A stretch of DNA of 64,000 nt from Sipunculus nudus (lineage: Eukaryota; Annelida; Sipuncula; Golfingiida; Sipunculidae), in NCBI GenBank assembly GCA_026874595.1, contig CM049320.1, positions 25,954,214 through 26,018,213 on the forward strand, given 5' to 3'. The notes under the pieces were generated by a model that saw only the letters and a list, made by a program, of their open reading frames with translations, was not told where the DNA came from and ran no database searches. How positions within the stretch are numbered: position 1 is the first letter of the stretch; the number at the start of each line of letters is the position of its first letter. This document shows positions 24,930 to 37,889 of the stretch, piece by piece. Position numbers and translations under genes: made by a program.

Positions 24930-25832
24930 AGCTTGCTCTGAGTCTGAGACCGCTGCACTGAATGTCATGGTTGGTTTGCTGATAACGGTAGACGAGAGAT
25001 GATCAGCGCATGTATCTTGTTGTACGGATTTCCCCAGGGATGTGTGTCATGAATTGCATTGTTCACTTTATTTACACAACGCCTACCTCACATAATATTT
25101 GCACGTTTGTTTCATTTCATTAGTACGCGGAAGACACTGAACTGTCAAAAAGTAGACAATCGGTTGAGTTCAGATCTGTCCAGTAAATCATACAGGGTTG
25201 TATTGGCGAAGTACATTCTTGGATGTTTAGCAACAAACTTAAATACTAACAAGACCGAAGTTATGCCTGTCGCATCTAACCCCCCCCCCCCCCCGTCTGC
25301 GGATGATTGACAGCCAGTCCATAAGCGTAGGTGGCTGTTGACATATCTCAGTGTTCAGAGTGATCACTTTTTAAAGTGCATTGACAGTACCTGAAAACAT
25401 ATTTATAGTGCCAGCTGATGTCTGAACGACAGCTTATTCTATTGTCGTGAACTTACTTATTATAAAAAAGGGGTCACACATTCTGTAGAAATCATTTCAT
25501 TTACAATTTCAATAGCACATCTAGTTCAAGGAACAAAATTAAATCGTTTCTGTGATACAAAATCTACGTATATAGCTTCTTATTTCTTGCAGACATTTTC
25601 AGGCAAGCAGTGAATCCTTTATGCTAAGGTTTCAATATACAAAATAGCTCTGTCAGTATATACATGTATTAATTTCCAGCTTAGGAGCCGGCATCTTAGC
25701 AATTGAAATCTAAATAACCATCTGACACAACAATACAAGCTGGAAATAATATCAACCGTATATTAAGCTTCTGAAAACTAAATATACAAATAATATATAC
25801 CATGTTTCTCTGACACCCCTAATGTTTCGATG
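24930..25832 (+). mobile_element. CR1/L2-like LINE relic, copy 2
   Basis: Colinear with 17290-18296: ETAALNVMVGLL (finger-region block), GVP-type text near 25030, and KLNTNKTEVMPVASN (25.24 kb, the L--NKTE thumb block, better preserved than in copy 1), then a shared 3' tail ending CCCCTAATGTTTCGATG. Internal deletions remove the AFD block. A run of 14 C at 25280-25294 is unique to this copy. It is dead sequence. The pair represents either two insertions of one family or one segmental copy. Confidence 0.75.
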
Positions 25833-25839
25833 CATGAAT

Positions 25840-28080
25840 TTACGACCTGATTCTGATGGGTACTCATGAAATTTGTATGCTAAATGTGTCAATTTATAGA
25901 TCATTGTCAAATGTTAAAGGAGACACATTTAGTATTGTTTAAGGCCTATTTCATTAGACAATGACCTTGAATGTTTAAAGTTAATATGTCAGATTTTCAT
26001 ATATTATAAAGCCATGTTTGTTTGATAAATTTATAATATAATTTATGAATTAAGAGGCAGGCCCTCCTGTCTAACGCCACGCCATTTGCCTTTGCAACAG
26101 GTGAACAAAACCTAATTGTTAAGCTGTTGCTTTTCTCTTTTTACTAACACATGCGCACATTACACACCCTTTCTTTTGGCTGCTGTAGTCCAAAATGAAA
26201 TCTGATCAGTAGACATCAAAACTGGCGAGCTTCCGATCTTGCATGCAGACGTACCGAGCCCTCTGCCTGAGACATATAGGGTGTCGTCCTAGAGGCGACC
26301 ATCCTCCATTACTCGCGCAAGGCTAGTTCATCGATGACAACTTCTGAAATTGTGTGCGTGATTAAGACTGTGTCGTGCCATGAAATGGTAACTGGGTGTT
26401 ACAAATACTTTATTGCAGGGCACAAAACGTTTTTTACCTTCCAATTTCTTATCCTTGACTCGGCGCCATCCATAAAAGTAGTAAACATGGTTAAACTGAG
26501 GATAGTGATATTAAGGGTCAGAAAGTTAGGTAAAATTAAATCTTAGGACAATGATGTCAGTGGTGGCAACGAGGTTTTATATTGCTGTAATGGTTATATA
26601 ATATCACCTTTCGTGCTCATATTTTGGCGCTCTTATTATTTTTTAAATGATAGCTACAGGAAGTTAAGTGTCAGTAATGAATGATTTAGTCAAAAAGCTT
26701 CCAATAAACACCTACATCAGAGGGCCCTTTAGACAAGACCAAATTTATGTGTTGTATTGTGTACGTTACGGTATCATTGTACAAAGGTTAAATTGAGCAG
26801 TATATCAAGTACTGTTCTCTTAGTCACCGTATGAGTTAACTAGATAGGAATAACATATACACACCCTGATGTAGTTTTGTCCGTTTGGAAGTTCGTTTAC
26901 GTATTACTTTTAGGGGGATAAACAAAGTATAAGAGAGCAATATTAAAAGTACCCCGTCAGGAAAAATATCATAAAATAATATATGAGTGCGGCGATTGGT
27001 GACATTAACAGCATTTCTAAAATGACTATATTAGTAAAATATCTTTATACAATATTAATATTCACAAGTCAGTAGTAATATGTAGGAGCCTTAATCAGCT
27101 TACCAGCTTGAAAAAGGACTATTCTGATGCAGAATTCACTGAGAGTTTTCGAATCATGGCAGCCAGTGCACCATTACATTTCAAGGATCATTGCATAGTA
27201 TCAATCAGTATGGATCGACTTCCAATAAAGTAAATATAAAGCCTGATGAAGACCTTTTTGTCAAAAGCTTGGACCTTTAAATATATGTTAGTTTACCTCG
27301 AACAATAAAAGCGGCTTGTTTTGTTAATTGATATATTAAATCTTTTTCACTAGGTCGTTAACAATATTTTGTTTAACATGGTTGGGCTCCTGATTGTTCA
27401 ACTGAGCATTTCGATATGTAGACATTCAGCATTTCTACTTTTCTGACCAATGATCATGCCATGCTTTGCATAATTTACGTATCTCGATATAATCATTGGT
27501 TTCGATTTTCCACAGGGCTATCTAACATTACATTACATCGTTATTTTTCATTTACTTTCCTCGATTATTTCTCTCTTTCAGACAACGATGGTTATTTAAT
27601 TACTCTAATTGCTCTAATAGCCTGTGTAAAAACCTGTGGGCTTTTTTTCACCATAGTTTGGGATATATATCCTAATTTCTTTGTCTATTATGGATATTAA
27701 TCAAAGGCTGTTGAGATATAAACGATTTACATTGTCACCCGATAAAAGTTACCCCTTTCTCTTGCCTTACGGGAAAGGTGGCCGTTACCAAGTGACGGAC
27801 TTGGATGCCTTTGGTTTAACGTGGAAAAGTAGATATTGTGTGGATTTAAAGGCGCATTCAACATTTCAGCACACACTACCAAACATAAATCATTGGCTAA
27901 ACAACAAGAGTATATATTAAAACAAAATAAAAGGTAGATAATTCAAAATCACCTATCATATAGGGTTCCCCGTCTGTTACGCCAAACAAGATACACTGGA
28001 ACATACACTAAATCAAACGTACGTAAAAACACAGAATCTAGTTAAACATTCTCAAGATCTTCAAACTTTTTATACTTGAC
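25840..28080. other. Intergenic, no gene seen
   Basis: No splice-bounded exons, no TIRs and no tandem repeats were recognised. The open frames (up to 79 codons) lack motifs. Confidence 0.5.
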
Positions 28081-28120
28081 CCCGGCACCAGGAACCTCTC
28101 TGGACCCAGGCTGGCGATAA

Positions 28121-28270
28121 TTCACTGGACACCCGCTGGCAGCACCTTACTTGACACCAGATGGCAGAACCTGACTTGGCACACGCTTGCAGCACCTCAC
28201 TCGACAACCGCTGGCAGCATCTCACTCGAAACCCGCTGGCAGCACCTCACTCGACACCAGCTGTCAGCAC
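28121..28270. repeat. 25-bp minisatellite, six units in register
   Basis: Six consecutive 25-bp units close to CTCACTCGACACCCGCTGG+CAGCAC start at 28121, 28146, 28171, 28196, 28221 and 28246. Degenerate units continue to about 28390 and more weakly upstream from 28080. G+C is far above the surroundings. A 99-codon open frame across it is a by-product of the period. Confidence 0.9.
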
Positions 28271-28399
28271 CTCTTGCAGCACCTCTGAACACTTGGTGGT
28301 ATCACCTCTCACAGCACTCCTCTGGACCCCGGGCGGCAGCACCTCTTCCTCACTGCACCTAACTCGACATCCGCCTGGCGGCACTTCTGGACTCGGCAG

Positions 28400-31120
28400 G
28401 TTTCACATATTTTGTTGCTCAATACTGCGTATGCACTTTTCTATACCCCTCTACCCTTGAGACTCATTTACATTCATAAGAGCCTGGCCCTGCTTTTTCT
28501 ACTTTGGCCAATCTATAATCATGAGCACGCTGAATTCTCAATTGGCGTAGAAAAACCACGCTAAACCCTATGGCGAGCACCACAACAATGGCACAACTGG
28601 ACCTGCCGCGCAATCTGTAACCCCTCTCTTGAAAACAACCATTGTCTAACAACACAGTACTGTTACCGTGCGTCGATTCTCGCTTACTTATTCAAATGTA
28701 CAGCTGACCCATTACAACTAACCATAAAAGGAAAATAAAGCAAAATGACACGATCCATTTCGTGACATTAAGATCTAATATATGTTTTACATTCTATTAA
28801 AACGAAAAGAATATGTCATTTTCCTTGTTTTAGAAGTTATTTTACCACACCGGATTATCATTTCATAGATAGTTTGATATATAACTTAACATATCAAAAG
28901 CTATGTCCATGATGCACTGTGAATGGAATCTTCCAGCCTTCGACGTGATAGTAAACTTATCACGTTTATATTTCAAAGCCACCGTCCAAATCAATGTTCT
29001 ACCAAAAAAAGAAGAAAGATGGCTTAAAATATCCATATATTGAATCGACATCATAACATAACAAAATTATGACGAATATTCTTTACTCTAGTTGGTTCAG
29101 TGCACCATACCATAAAAAAGCATTAATTTAAGAAGAACATCGCTCAAGTCACTATTGGAATGTTATCTCCATCGCGTACATCAATCGTTAAACCTCCGGT
29201 ACTGAAGAGTAATTTTGACCTACCTTGTCAATTATTCTAAACTCGCAGAGATAATATTACCAGGAAAATCTGACAATATCTACTGGTTGACCATGTGGTC
29301 AAATAATATATTATATTTGTCAATGTTAATCTGTTCCCAGGCACATTCAAAGCCTATCTTTTTTAAAGCACCTTTCTTAGAGTATCCAAATGTATCATTA
29401 ACATAAACGGCTTCTCCACTACAACACTAATGGTTTACCATTTAACAACTTAAACAGCATGCTATATCAATATACTGATCGGGCCTTTTCTGTTATCTGA
29501 TATATGCGTCCCTGCTATCCAAGACAAGAAAAAATTGTATCATATGAATAAATTATCATTAATCGCTAGGGATCAACGGAATTACCCATTACAGTATGGT
29601 TGTCTTAGTCTGTACATGGAACCAGAAACTTCAGGGCTGTTCCTTGAGTCACATAAATATACAGTTTATTGGACCTGTATCCCTTTGATCAGAAAAGTAT
29701 GTATATCAAAGAGGTCTAAATCCTCAAGCGGAACACATAGATTTAAAATATAAATCTATCTAATTTTTAATAATGTATCCCGTAGATTACGGGCCACGGT
29801 CTGCAAACAAGTGGCGAATGAGAAACAAGTTCGTCCTTCATCTGGTCTCATTGTTTTGTCTACTTATGAAAAGTTAAGGATAGAATAAAAACATTATACA
29901 CAACAAATTAAACTGGAACAAAGAATACAGGTGAGTAAAATGGACACAAGGACATAATCGAAAACGAAAAGCTAAGAGCTTAAATTGTACATTGTAAGCT
30001 GTCTATCAATGAAATATATGACGGGTAAATATTTATGGAAAGCATGTTCAATAATTGCCATCAAATATATCATATTTGAGGGAAACCTTGTTTGTACTTT
30101 TATGATATCTTTGGAACAAGCAGAGTTTAATGGAATCCTAAAATACCATTTCAGATTTAATGAATATATTTTATGGATAATAGTCAATGTCTCTGATTAA
30201 TTAAGGCATCTTTTGTATACTGTATGATGTAAGTTGACGTGTCTTGTATAGATGTATGCAATGAACTAAAATATATTTGGAGACCTAAAGGAAAACCCAT
30301 TTAAATGTCACTCAGAAGGCTTCAATTCTAATGCATATCTGACAAACGAAAGGTTATACAAACTTAATCAATTAACAAAGTCTTTTGTTTCTGCCAACAT
30401 ACTTATTTTTAAGTAAACGACCCTTGTGCATCATGTAGATGATTGAATGAACCCGGTGAATCCCAAATGACAATAAGCGAAGTATATAAGTCGATTATTT
30501 TCAAACTGAGACAAGCCCCCCGGGAGGGAAGATGCCTAGGGTACGTTGTCTTATGAAAGAACTTTAATTTAGGTGTTTCAATCATACAATGTACACAACA
30601 GCTAGTGTACAATAACATAATATATGATAAATATATTATATTTCCGTAACCTTATATTTGCAGGTGAAAGAGCTTATCAATGGATAAATTGTAAGGCAAT
30701 GTGGCATTGACTAGTTTCAAATCGCACCTACAGATAAAAAAACTATACTCCTTGCCCTAGAGGCATAGGTAATGCGTGCACGGAAAAATTAATCAATGTT
30801 TGAAGAGGTCTGTATCACATGCGACAAGTTTTCTTGAATGTCAGTATTAAAAGTCCTAAAACACGTTTATATCTTAAAACGAATATTTCTAAATCTTACT
30901 AAGAGAAAAGGTATATTCCTAAAACTATAAGTCCAATCTATGTTTTGCCCAGTTGTCCTTTTTGAGCCCAAATGTAAAAAAAAATCTCCAACATTGGGTC
31001 AAGAAAAGTTTTCTGTTTCATCTTTAGGAAGCTGGAATTCAGGGCAAATTAGCTGGGCGAACAGGATAGGGACAGACGTACAATCCATGTTTGAACATTA
31101 AAAACCGTTTCATGTCTTTG
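28400..31120. other. Intergenic, no gene seen
   Basis: AT-rich, with short open frames only. No repeats or exons were supported on either strand up to the first exon of CTLD gene B. Confidence 0.5.
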
Positions 31121-31128
31121 CAGAAAAA

Positions 31129-31177
31129 ATGATGCTTTCCATTCTCATTTTCTTGACTGGCGAGTTACTTGTTGGAG
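31129..31177 (+). CDS. CTLD gene B, exon 1 (signal peptide)
   Basis: ATG ATG followed by a hydrophobic run, donor G|GTGGGT in phase 1. A CTTTGCAG just before the start (31116-31123) could be an acceptor for an upstream non-coding exon. Confidence 0.75.
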
Positions 31178-31285
31178 GTGGGTTTTGCTTTAAACGATTA
31201 ACTGTTGCTTGCTTAAACCAAATTAAATCATCCGTAAAATTATAAAAAAAACTTGCTTTATAATGTACCTTCCATATATATATAT

Positions 31286-31322
<37 letters not shown>

Positions 31323-33286
31323 AAATGACGAATGAGTATCTATGAGATGGAATGGATAGTATAAAAAACAGGTAAAGCTTATATTATCGGATTTAGCCAT
31401 TTGTTCATCTGTTTTAAGGACCAATGCATGCTTTTGGATCATGTTTCCACTAGGTACTTATTTGGACCAGGGACAGGTCATGGGTCAGATTTTATTTTTT
31501 GCAACATTTGTTGCCATTACCCATAAGCGTATTCAGTGAAATGCACGAGGCATATGTGCCGGATAGATTTAATATTTCTTATTAACTCAGTATTTTATGG
31601 CAATCTTACGCTTGAAGCATTGCTTTGTTTCTTCGCTGTTTTTCATAAAACCATGCGTAGTTGAATCAGACTTTTTGTCGTAGATGTCACATCGTAGATG
31701 AAAAAAACTATTGTCTCAATTGTTCCCTTCACATAACTTTTGCGCAGAATATTCCTGTATTTATTCAAAACAGTTTAGTTTAGTGCAAGTCAAACTGCAT
31801 TAAAATCCTCTCAACAGTTAGCAACTGATTACTTTACTCAAATTCAATATTTTTTACCAGATAACTATGCCTGAAAAACATTTGAAATGAAATGGTAAAA
31901 GGGGCAAAGTGGATGATGTGTCTACATCATCAATTCATTTATATTGCCACTAACAAGACTGTCTACTCTCGTGCTCCAAATACTGTAGTCAGTCTTAAAT
32001 GAGGAGTTTGATACATATTCTCTTTACCAATGTTGGAAAGCAGGTTTATCAAGTAACAAACTCCGTGGACGAAAGGTTGAGGACATCAATTCAGAATGGA
32101 GAAACCGAAATGTCTTTCGCTCATGCAATGGAATGTTTCTCGAGGGTGTTGACGTCTTGAACAAAGTCATGTATTTCATAAACATGACCAGCTCTTCTGA
32201 AATAATCTCCTGGCTGAAAACATGTAGTGAGGTTCATTTATGGTATTTATAGAATTCTATTACGATGTACGCACAGTGGAGCCTCCTCTAATATGCACCT
32301 CTATAATGAAACAACCTCCATATAGCGGCCACGTTTTAATAATCCCATTTTCTTTTACATATATATTTATGTTGTGGCCATGGCCTCCACCTCTCCGGTT
32401 GGCACCTACACATTGTAGAGGTTACACTCTGCTTTCTAAGCGTATGGGTCATATAAAAACCATCAAAAGAATTTGGTGAAATAATCAAATTTTTATTAAT
32501 TCGTTGTTATTTGTGGTTGTCGAAAGTTTTTTGAAGTGGACGATGTAATACTATTTGCATTCAAAGAATACAACTTAACATGGTTAACATGATACTAATT
32601 GCTAGGCCTTTGATGTGCCATTTTCCATTTTCTTTTGCCTGGATAAAATCGATCAATGATAAAATTAAATACATTTTCAACATACAAGTTTAAAAGAATA
32701 TATATTTGAATATATATTATCATAAGGGGAGGTTTGTGGCCCATCAAGTTCTGTCTAGTATTGCACTTATGGTATACATTGGTCATGTTTTCGAGGTTAT
32801 CGTCTAAGTGAGTTCATATGTAAAGAACAATTAAGAATCGAGAATATAAAAAAAACAAGTGGCCGTTATTTTGAGTTGGTCCATCAATATAGGGGATCGT
32901 AATCGCGAGCTTCTAATGTATTATTTTTACAGAGAGTCCTTGTGGAGATGGATATACTCACATGCTGATTCATGGTGACCAGTCTACTGCTTCTTGTTAT
33001 AAATTATTCCCAGAAGAAACATTTGGTATAATTCCAGCCCTCAGCAGGTGTGAGGAAGAAGGTGGAGACCTAGTCGCTATACAAACGGAAGCTGAATATG
33101 CTCATTTAAAGAGACTCCTGAATGAAACATCAGCGGCAGGTGGTTTTATCCTTTAATTAACTTATGTACATAGGTAGACATTTCTTGTGTACAAAGGGTC
33201 TTGATTGGTATCATCACACAAACAGCATCTACAAATATTTTTTTACATATCTTGTATATCCCTGACCAACTTAAACCTTTCAAGGA

Positions 33287-33343
<57 letters not shown>

Positions 33344-34196
33344 CATTATCGTTCTCAAAAATTATTGCCACGGATATTGATTGGTTACATTCTAAATTGA
33401 TCAATTTTACCTGAGAGGTAATATCGCACTTACTTGTAGTACCACCCATAACCATTATTTTAATTTCATAGTCTTATCACCCAATAAATAGAGATCAACA
33501 TCTGCTACTACACATTGCATCATATATTTCATTAACTTTACTTAAGCATATATTTGAACATAAAAGAAGTCACATACATATTTGCAACATGTGAACGAAA
33601 CGAAAGAGAGTTTTTTATTCGTTCAAAGTGATACTAACGATGTAAGCGTTTCCTATGATGCCCATTGGAAGTCTTTAATTTTATCGCACACGTCCCAGAA
33701 TGACAGCCGTGCAATATATTTGATATCATAATACGAAGGGGCAAATGTATATAATGTCATTTCAGGATTGAGGGATGTATAAACATTCCATATAATCCAC
33801 TAGATAATTTAAATCAAATTTACGAACAAATTCTCTCAGAAAACTCCTCCGAAAGATGTTCGAACTTTCCTTAATGTGTAGGAGTGTATGTCTGTCTAAA
33901 GTGAAATGTGTATGTTACCCTTAATGGGGGTTTAGAAGGGTTTCAAGTGTATTGATGCAAACAATTTATTACCAGGACTGAGGAACGGTTACTGGACAGA
34001 TGCTAAGTTTGCAGATGGCAAGTGGAAATGGGAAAACTCTGACGGAACGATTCAAGACACTTGGTGGGCGCCAAACGAACCAAGCGGCATGGTTGGCCTG
34101 GTCCTTGCCTATATAGACAAGAAGACGCTGAAGTTTCGCGATACGGGGTACGTTGACCACTTGGACCTGCTCTGTGAACAGCAGGTCGAGTGTTAA
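31129..34196 (+). CDS. CTLD gene B, secreted C-type lectin-like protein (158 aa)
   Basis: A complete three-exon model of 477 coding bases including the stop, all introns in phase 1. Residues 1-16 form a signal peptide (MMLSILIFLTGELLVGG). The rest is a single CTLD: PCGDGY, SCYKLF, then SRCEEEGGDLVAIQTEAEY (helix-2 block), NGYWTDAKF, GKWKWENSD (a W-W strand), WWAPNEPSGM and LLCEQQVEC. The Ca-binding EPN triplet reads EPS, no WND is present, and the Cys usually found just after the EPN region is absent, leaving an unusual disulfide set. NETS is a possible N-glycosylation site. Likely a small extracellular recognition protein; the ligand is unknown. A frameshifted paralogue of its last exon lies at 11046-11268. 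The start chosen is the first of two adjacent ATGs. Confidence 0.85.
31273..31318. repeat. (TA)n microsatellite in intron 1 of gene B
   Basis: About 22 units with one TAGATA interruption. Confidence 0.95.
32269..32345. mobile_element. Possible TIR-element end (CAGTGGAGCCTC type), in intron 1
   Basis: The text CAGTGGAGCCTCCTCTAATA, followed by CCTCTATAATG, resembles the CAGTGGAACCTC terminal repeats common in pogo/Tc1-like elements. The opposite end was not found, so extent and class are uncertain. Confidence 0.3.
32933..33139 (+). CDS. CTLD gene B, exon 2
   Basis: Acceptor TATTTTTACAG, phase 1 in and out, 207 bases. Encodes the first CTLD half. The donor is G|GTGGTT. Confidence 0.85.
33290..33341. 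repeat. (TA)n microsatellite in intron 2 of gene B
   Basis: 26 TA units. Confidence 0.95.
33976..34196 (+). CDS. CTLD gene B, exon 3
   Basis: Acceptor TTATTACCAG, phase 1, open to TAA. Encodes the second CTLD half. An antisense open frame over it is a shadow. Confidence 0.9.
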
Positions 34197-34338
34197 GGAG
34201 TTTATACGATGAAGAACACCTCAAATCTGATAACATTCGGCCCTAATCAGTGTTCAGCCATTTCCCTGGTTGTCTGATAACAAAGGATCCATCGTCAGGA
34301 TTACAATTGACCGTATCATTCAATGCGCGGAGGTCAGT

Positions 34339-34636
34339 GTTTATTGTTACCTCCGCTAAGCGGGGATTATTTTTTTTTTGCCGATGTTGATTTGTTTGTC
34401 TACTTATGCGTCTGTTGGCAACATTATCCAAAGGGTTATCAAAGGATTTTTATGACATTTTCAGGATAGATCTGCAATGATACAAGGAACAATTGCTTAA
34501 TTTAGGGGTGATCCAGGTCACTAACTAGATCCAGGAAATTTCTTAAAGAAAAAGGCTACATTTCTGACAATACGAGATGGGTGCATGAGCTGTCTTAGAG
34601 GAGGTCCGCGCCCTCTGAGTGTTTAAATTCTAGTTA
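34339..34636. repeat. Dispersed repeat beginning ACCTCCGCTAAGCGG
   Basis: I recognise the layout from many animal genomes: ACCTCCGC-AAG-GG, a poly-T and GTTTGTCTG step, a CCAAAGGGTTATCAAAGGAT step, ACACAAGGAACA-like text (here TACAAGGAACAATTGCTTAA), and an end reading GGAGGTCCGCGCCCTCTGAGTG. It carries no gene here. Mechanism and class are unknown to me. It sits 140 bp past the gene B stop. Confidence 0.55.
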
Positions 34637-34722
34637 TATTTCTATAATGCAAATGGTTGACCTGACGTTATGGCTTATATGGCTTATATGATATTATAAG
34701 TATGTAATATCATTGAAAGATC

Positions 34723-34728
34723 AATAAA
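34723..34728 (+). promoter_or_regulatory. Candidate poly(A) signal AATAAA
   Basis: Best AATAAA downstream of gene B, about 530 bases after the stop. The dispersed repeat lies between, so an earlier non-canonical signal is equally possible. Confidence 0.3.
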
Positions 34729-34764
34729 AGATTACCAATATAATTTATAAATCAACGGAATTGA

Positions 34765-34768
<4 letters not shown>

Positions 34769-34814
<46 letters not shown>
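34769..34814. repeat. (TA)n microsatellite
   Basis: 23 TA units. Confidence 0.95.
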
Positions 34815-34817
<3 letters not shown>

Positions 34818-34829
34818 AAGCCAGATATA

Positions 34830-37430
34830 ATTTTAACATGTACATTCGCATCGTTCCTCGTTAATTAAATAAAAAAACTAGAATGCAAAAACATGTTTCT
34901 TATGGTTTTCTTTCTGGGAACATTTGGCACTTCCTTGAGTGGAACACATATTGGCTTTATTTATTTTACATCATTTCTGTCGAATCGCACACAATAAAAT
35001 GCAGCACGCTGAATCCTGGGCGGGTTAAGACACGAGCTCCACCGATATTTTCATTTTGTCTCTGCCAGGTAATATGTGCAAGATGTGTCAATGTATTAAA
35101 TAACTTGCTAAAGATATATCAATATATGTATACAATTCAGAAAATGAGATTAAATCAAATGATATTCAGACATTGTGCATGTGAAAGATACCCAGGTTGT
35201 TAACGGGTTGTGCAATACATGATGGGTCATGTAAATGAGGCATTATCTTATTTGATACCTCAGTTACTAATCCAATATTGGTTAATTAATAGTTATTGCA
35301 TTGTAAAGCGGATAGGACGTCTTGTTTAGGTATCCGGCCTCGATGCATATGTTCGGGGTTTAATATCATTGCACACTGTTTATGAACCACTTTTGATAGT
35401 GTGTAGTACGTGTGAACAGTTTCAGTTATAGTGTTAGCAAATATTTCAGCTGCGTTTATTAGAGTATTCCTGTCCTTGATTTAGATAATTTTTACCGTTA
35501 AATGCCTGTCCAATGCAGCAATGTTTCCCGTTTGCTTAAAAATATTGTTTATAGCAAGCAATCTTTTGAATATTGGTATGCCGTGTATTGAATGCCTAGA
35601 ATATTTTTAATTGGTGTATTAACTGGTAAAGGTGGAAGCCATACCTTTGATTACTCTTTAGTAAGACACACATTTAAACACATAAAGATGCACAAGTCTA
35701 ATGCCAAGCATATTTCTAGTTATGAGCACATACCCAAAAATACTGTAACTTTTTTCTAAGAAGGATTCTGATAATATGGGCCTAATGACACCCAGTTTTA
35801 TCAGTCCACAGCATTCTTTGTTAAACGTTTTATATTAATGAACAGTAACCCTTCCAAGGAAATAGGAAATGCTGTTGCATAAAGGAATAAATATAATAGT
35901 CTTGTCTGATGGGCTTTTAACGTATTAATACATTTTGGATAGAAACTGTAATTACCGTAAACGATATCAGGATATGCATTCAATTACATAGTGACACATC
36001 TGTCATCGGCATAAGTCACTTAATAATGCCTGCTAACGGCTTTGTGGTAGCATGTCAAATGGTTATGATTTCATGTCATTTGAGAATCTACCCTAACGCG
36101 ACAACGCAAAATACTATAGTTATCTGGAAGAAAGGAAATCAATACCATGCATTTTTTCATTTTATGAAACAATTCTTAAGAATCTCCTGCACCTCATGAA
36201 ATAAAGCAGTGGTGTAGTTGATCTAATGAAGGATGATATGTATATATTGAATCATATTCTCCAGACTTGTAAACAAATCCCTCCTATATGTATCAATTGG
36301 TTTTACTTCAAGACAAACAAAGATGCGTAACATATAAGGATTCTATGTAGAACATTAAACTTGTTGTTGATATTTCGTCTACAAATGAAAGTTTTTGTAT
36401 ATTGCTAACCGATGGTTTACCTTAATATACAATGATTATATCTTTTGAGGTTCTGTGGAAGCACATCATATTTTCGTTTTTATTCTTATTGTGTTATGGA
36501 ATAAAAGATAAAGTCATTTTTGAATTACTGAGTTACCTCATTTAGTTTTCATATGACGTTCACATGAATTCTAGTTGAAGCTAAAGAACCTTGATAGCAG
36601 AATTGGAATGTGTCCTTTGGAAGGCTGCGCATTTATCGTCAAATGTTAACTGAAAGATTGATTTGCCGGAAAAGATCTAATGTCTAATTGTTTTATTTTT
36701 CTTTTAATATTTGAGCATAATTTCGGAAAGAAAGGCACTAATTGTACACAGGTTCTTTTACTTAAATTTTTTTCTGGTGATTTCATGCTTTTGTAGTGTA
36801 GATTAGAGCATTTGCGTTGTCTCAGAACACCTGTTACCGAGTAATGTGCAATTTTCACTTATTTCGGAGTTTTGTAACTTTTTGACCTCTGGTAACCTTA
36901 TTATTATACTAATTTGCGTATTGATTATATAACGAGTATAAACAATTTAATTGGTTAAATACTGTTCTGTGATTTGTATATCTAAAGATAATGTCGTTTA
37001 CGTTTCCCCTACCCGTAAATTGGACTCTTTTTATTTTGTACTCTGATTTATTGCCAGGTTACTAAATGTTTACCCTCACATTTTGCTTTGTCCCATGGTC
37101 TAGTTCATTTACATAAAGAGTAATTTAGGGCAGATCTCATGCAAGCGGGAAACCCTCAGACAATGGACTACGGGAACTTAGCTTTTAAGTTCAGAACAGC
37201 TCTGTCCTAGTATACCAAATGATAAACCATTCCTCTTTGCCTCGAGGACCGCACTTCGGTCGAACTAACATATGAAAATTGTTGCTTCCATTACAGTTTA
37301 CAATTCTGTGTCTAATTTCAATAACACATGCGGGTAGGCAAGAGAGGAGTAAATGTGCATTAACGTTTGGATAATTTTTTCATTCTGTATCTGATAAACT
37401 TGTATTATTTTCTACAAAGAGTGGTGGTCA
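34830..37430. other. Intergenic, no gene seen
   Basis: The open frame 34883-35203 (106 codons) has no motif, no splice context and no homologue elsewhere in the window. Nothing else was supported. Confidence 0.45.
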
Positions 37431-37435
37431 ATATG

Positions 37436-37438
<3 letters not shown>

Positions 37439-37477
<39 letters not shown>
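37439..37477. repeat. (TA)n microsatellite
   Basis: About 19 TA units. Confidence 0.95.
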
Positions 37478-37478
<1 letters not shown>

Positions 37479-37889
37479 CTTTCTTAATAAACTAATTTAT
37501 GCCGTTATTTATCACTCCCAGCGTGTATGCCCCTAAAGTGTATGTCTACTGTGCAACTATATGCAATAATATGGAAAACAAGCAAATCTGTTTATCAAGT
37601 TCATAATTTGGGAAACTATGGCTTTAAGATCCCTGAACATGGGACACTTTTTATTATTATGACATTTTCCTAAGGATCTCTTTTGATTTCAGTTATGTAC
37701 CATTAAAGTATTCCTTTCTGCTAATTTGAATAGATCAATTTAATATCTCATTTAATAGGACGTCGGATGTTAGAGGGGGCAAGGGCAATAGTGTCACAAG
37801 CTTAATCACGTTTGACATGCTCTGATTGGTTATTAATAATTGTTTTCCGAAAAAACATTGTCGTTTCAAGAAGAGGTGAGTTAATAAAT

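Noticed and set aside
27230-27275. GCCTGATGAAGACC...GAAAGCTTGG-like text considered as a Penelope-type element end
   Set aside because: Only about 35 bases match the remembered pattern, with no coding relic or tandem copy nearby.
34883-35203. 106-codon plus-strand frame, the longest unexplained one besides the minus-strand exon
   Set aside because: Composition is that of AT-rich non-coding DNA, no motif is visible, and no exon borders or homologous copy are present.
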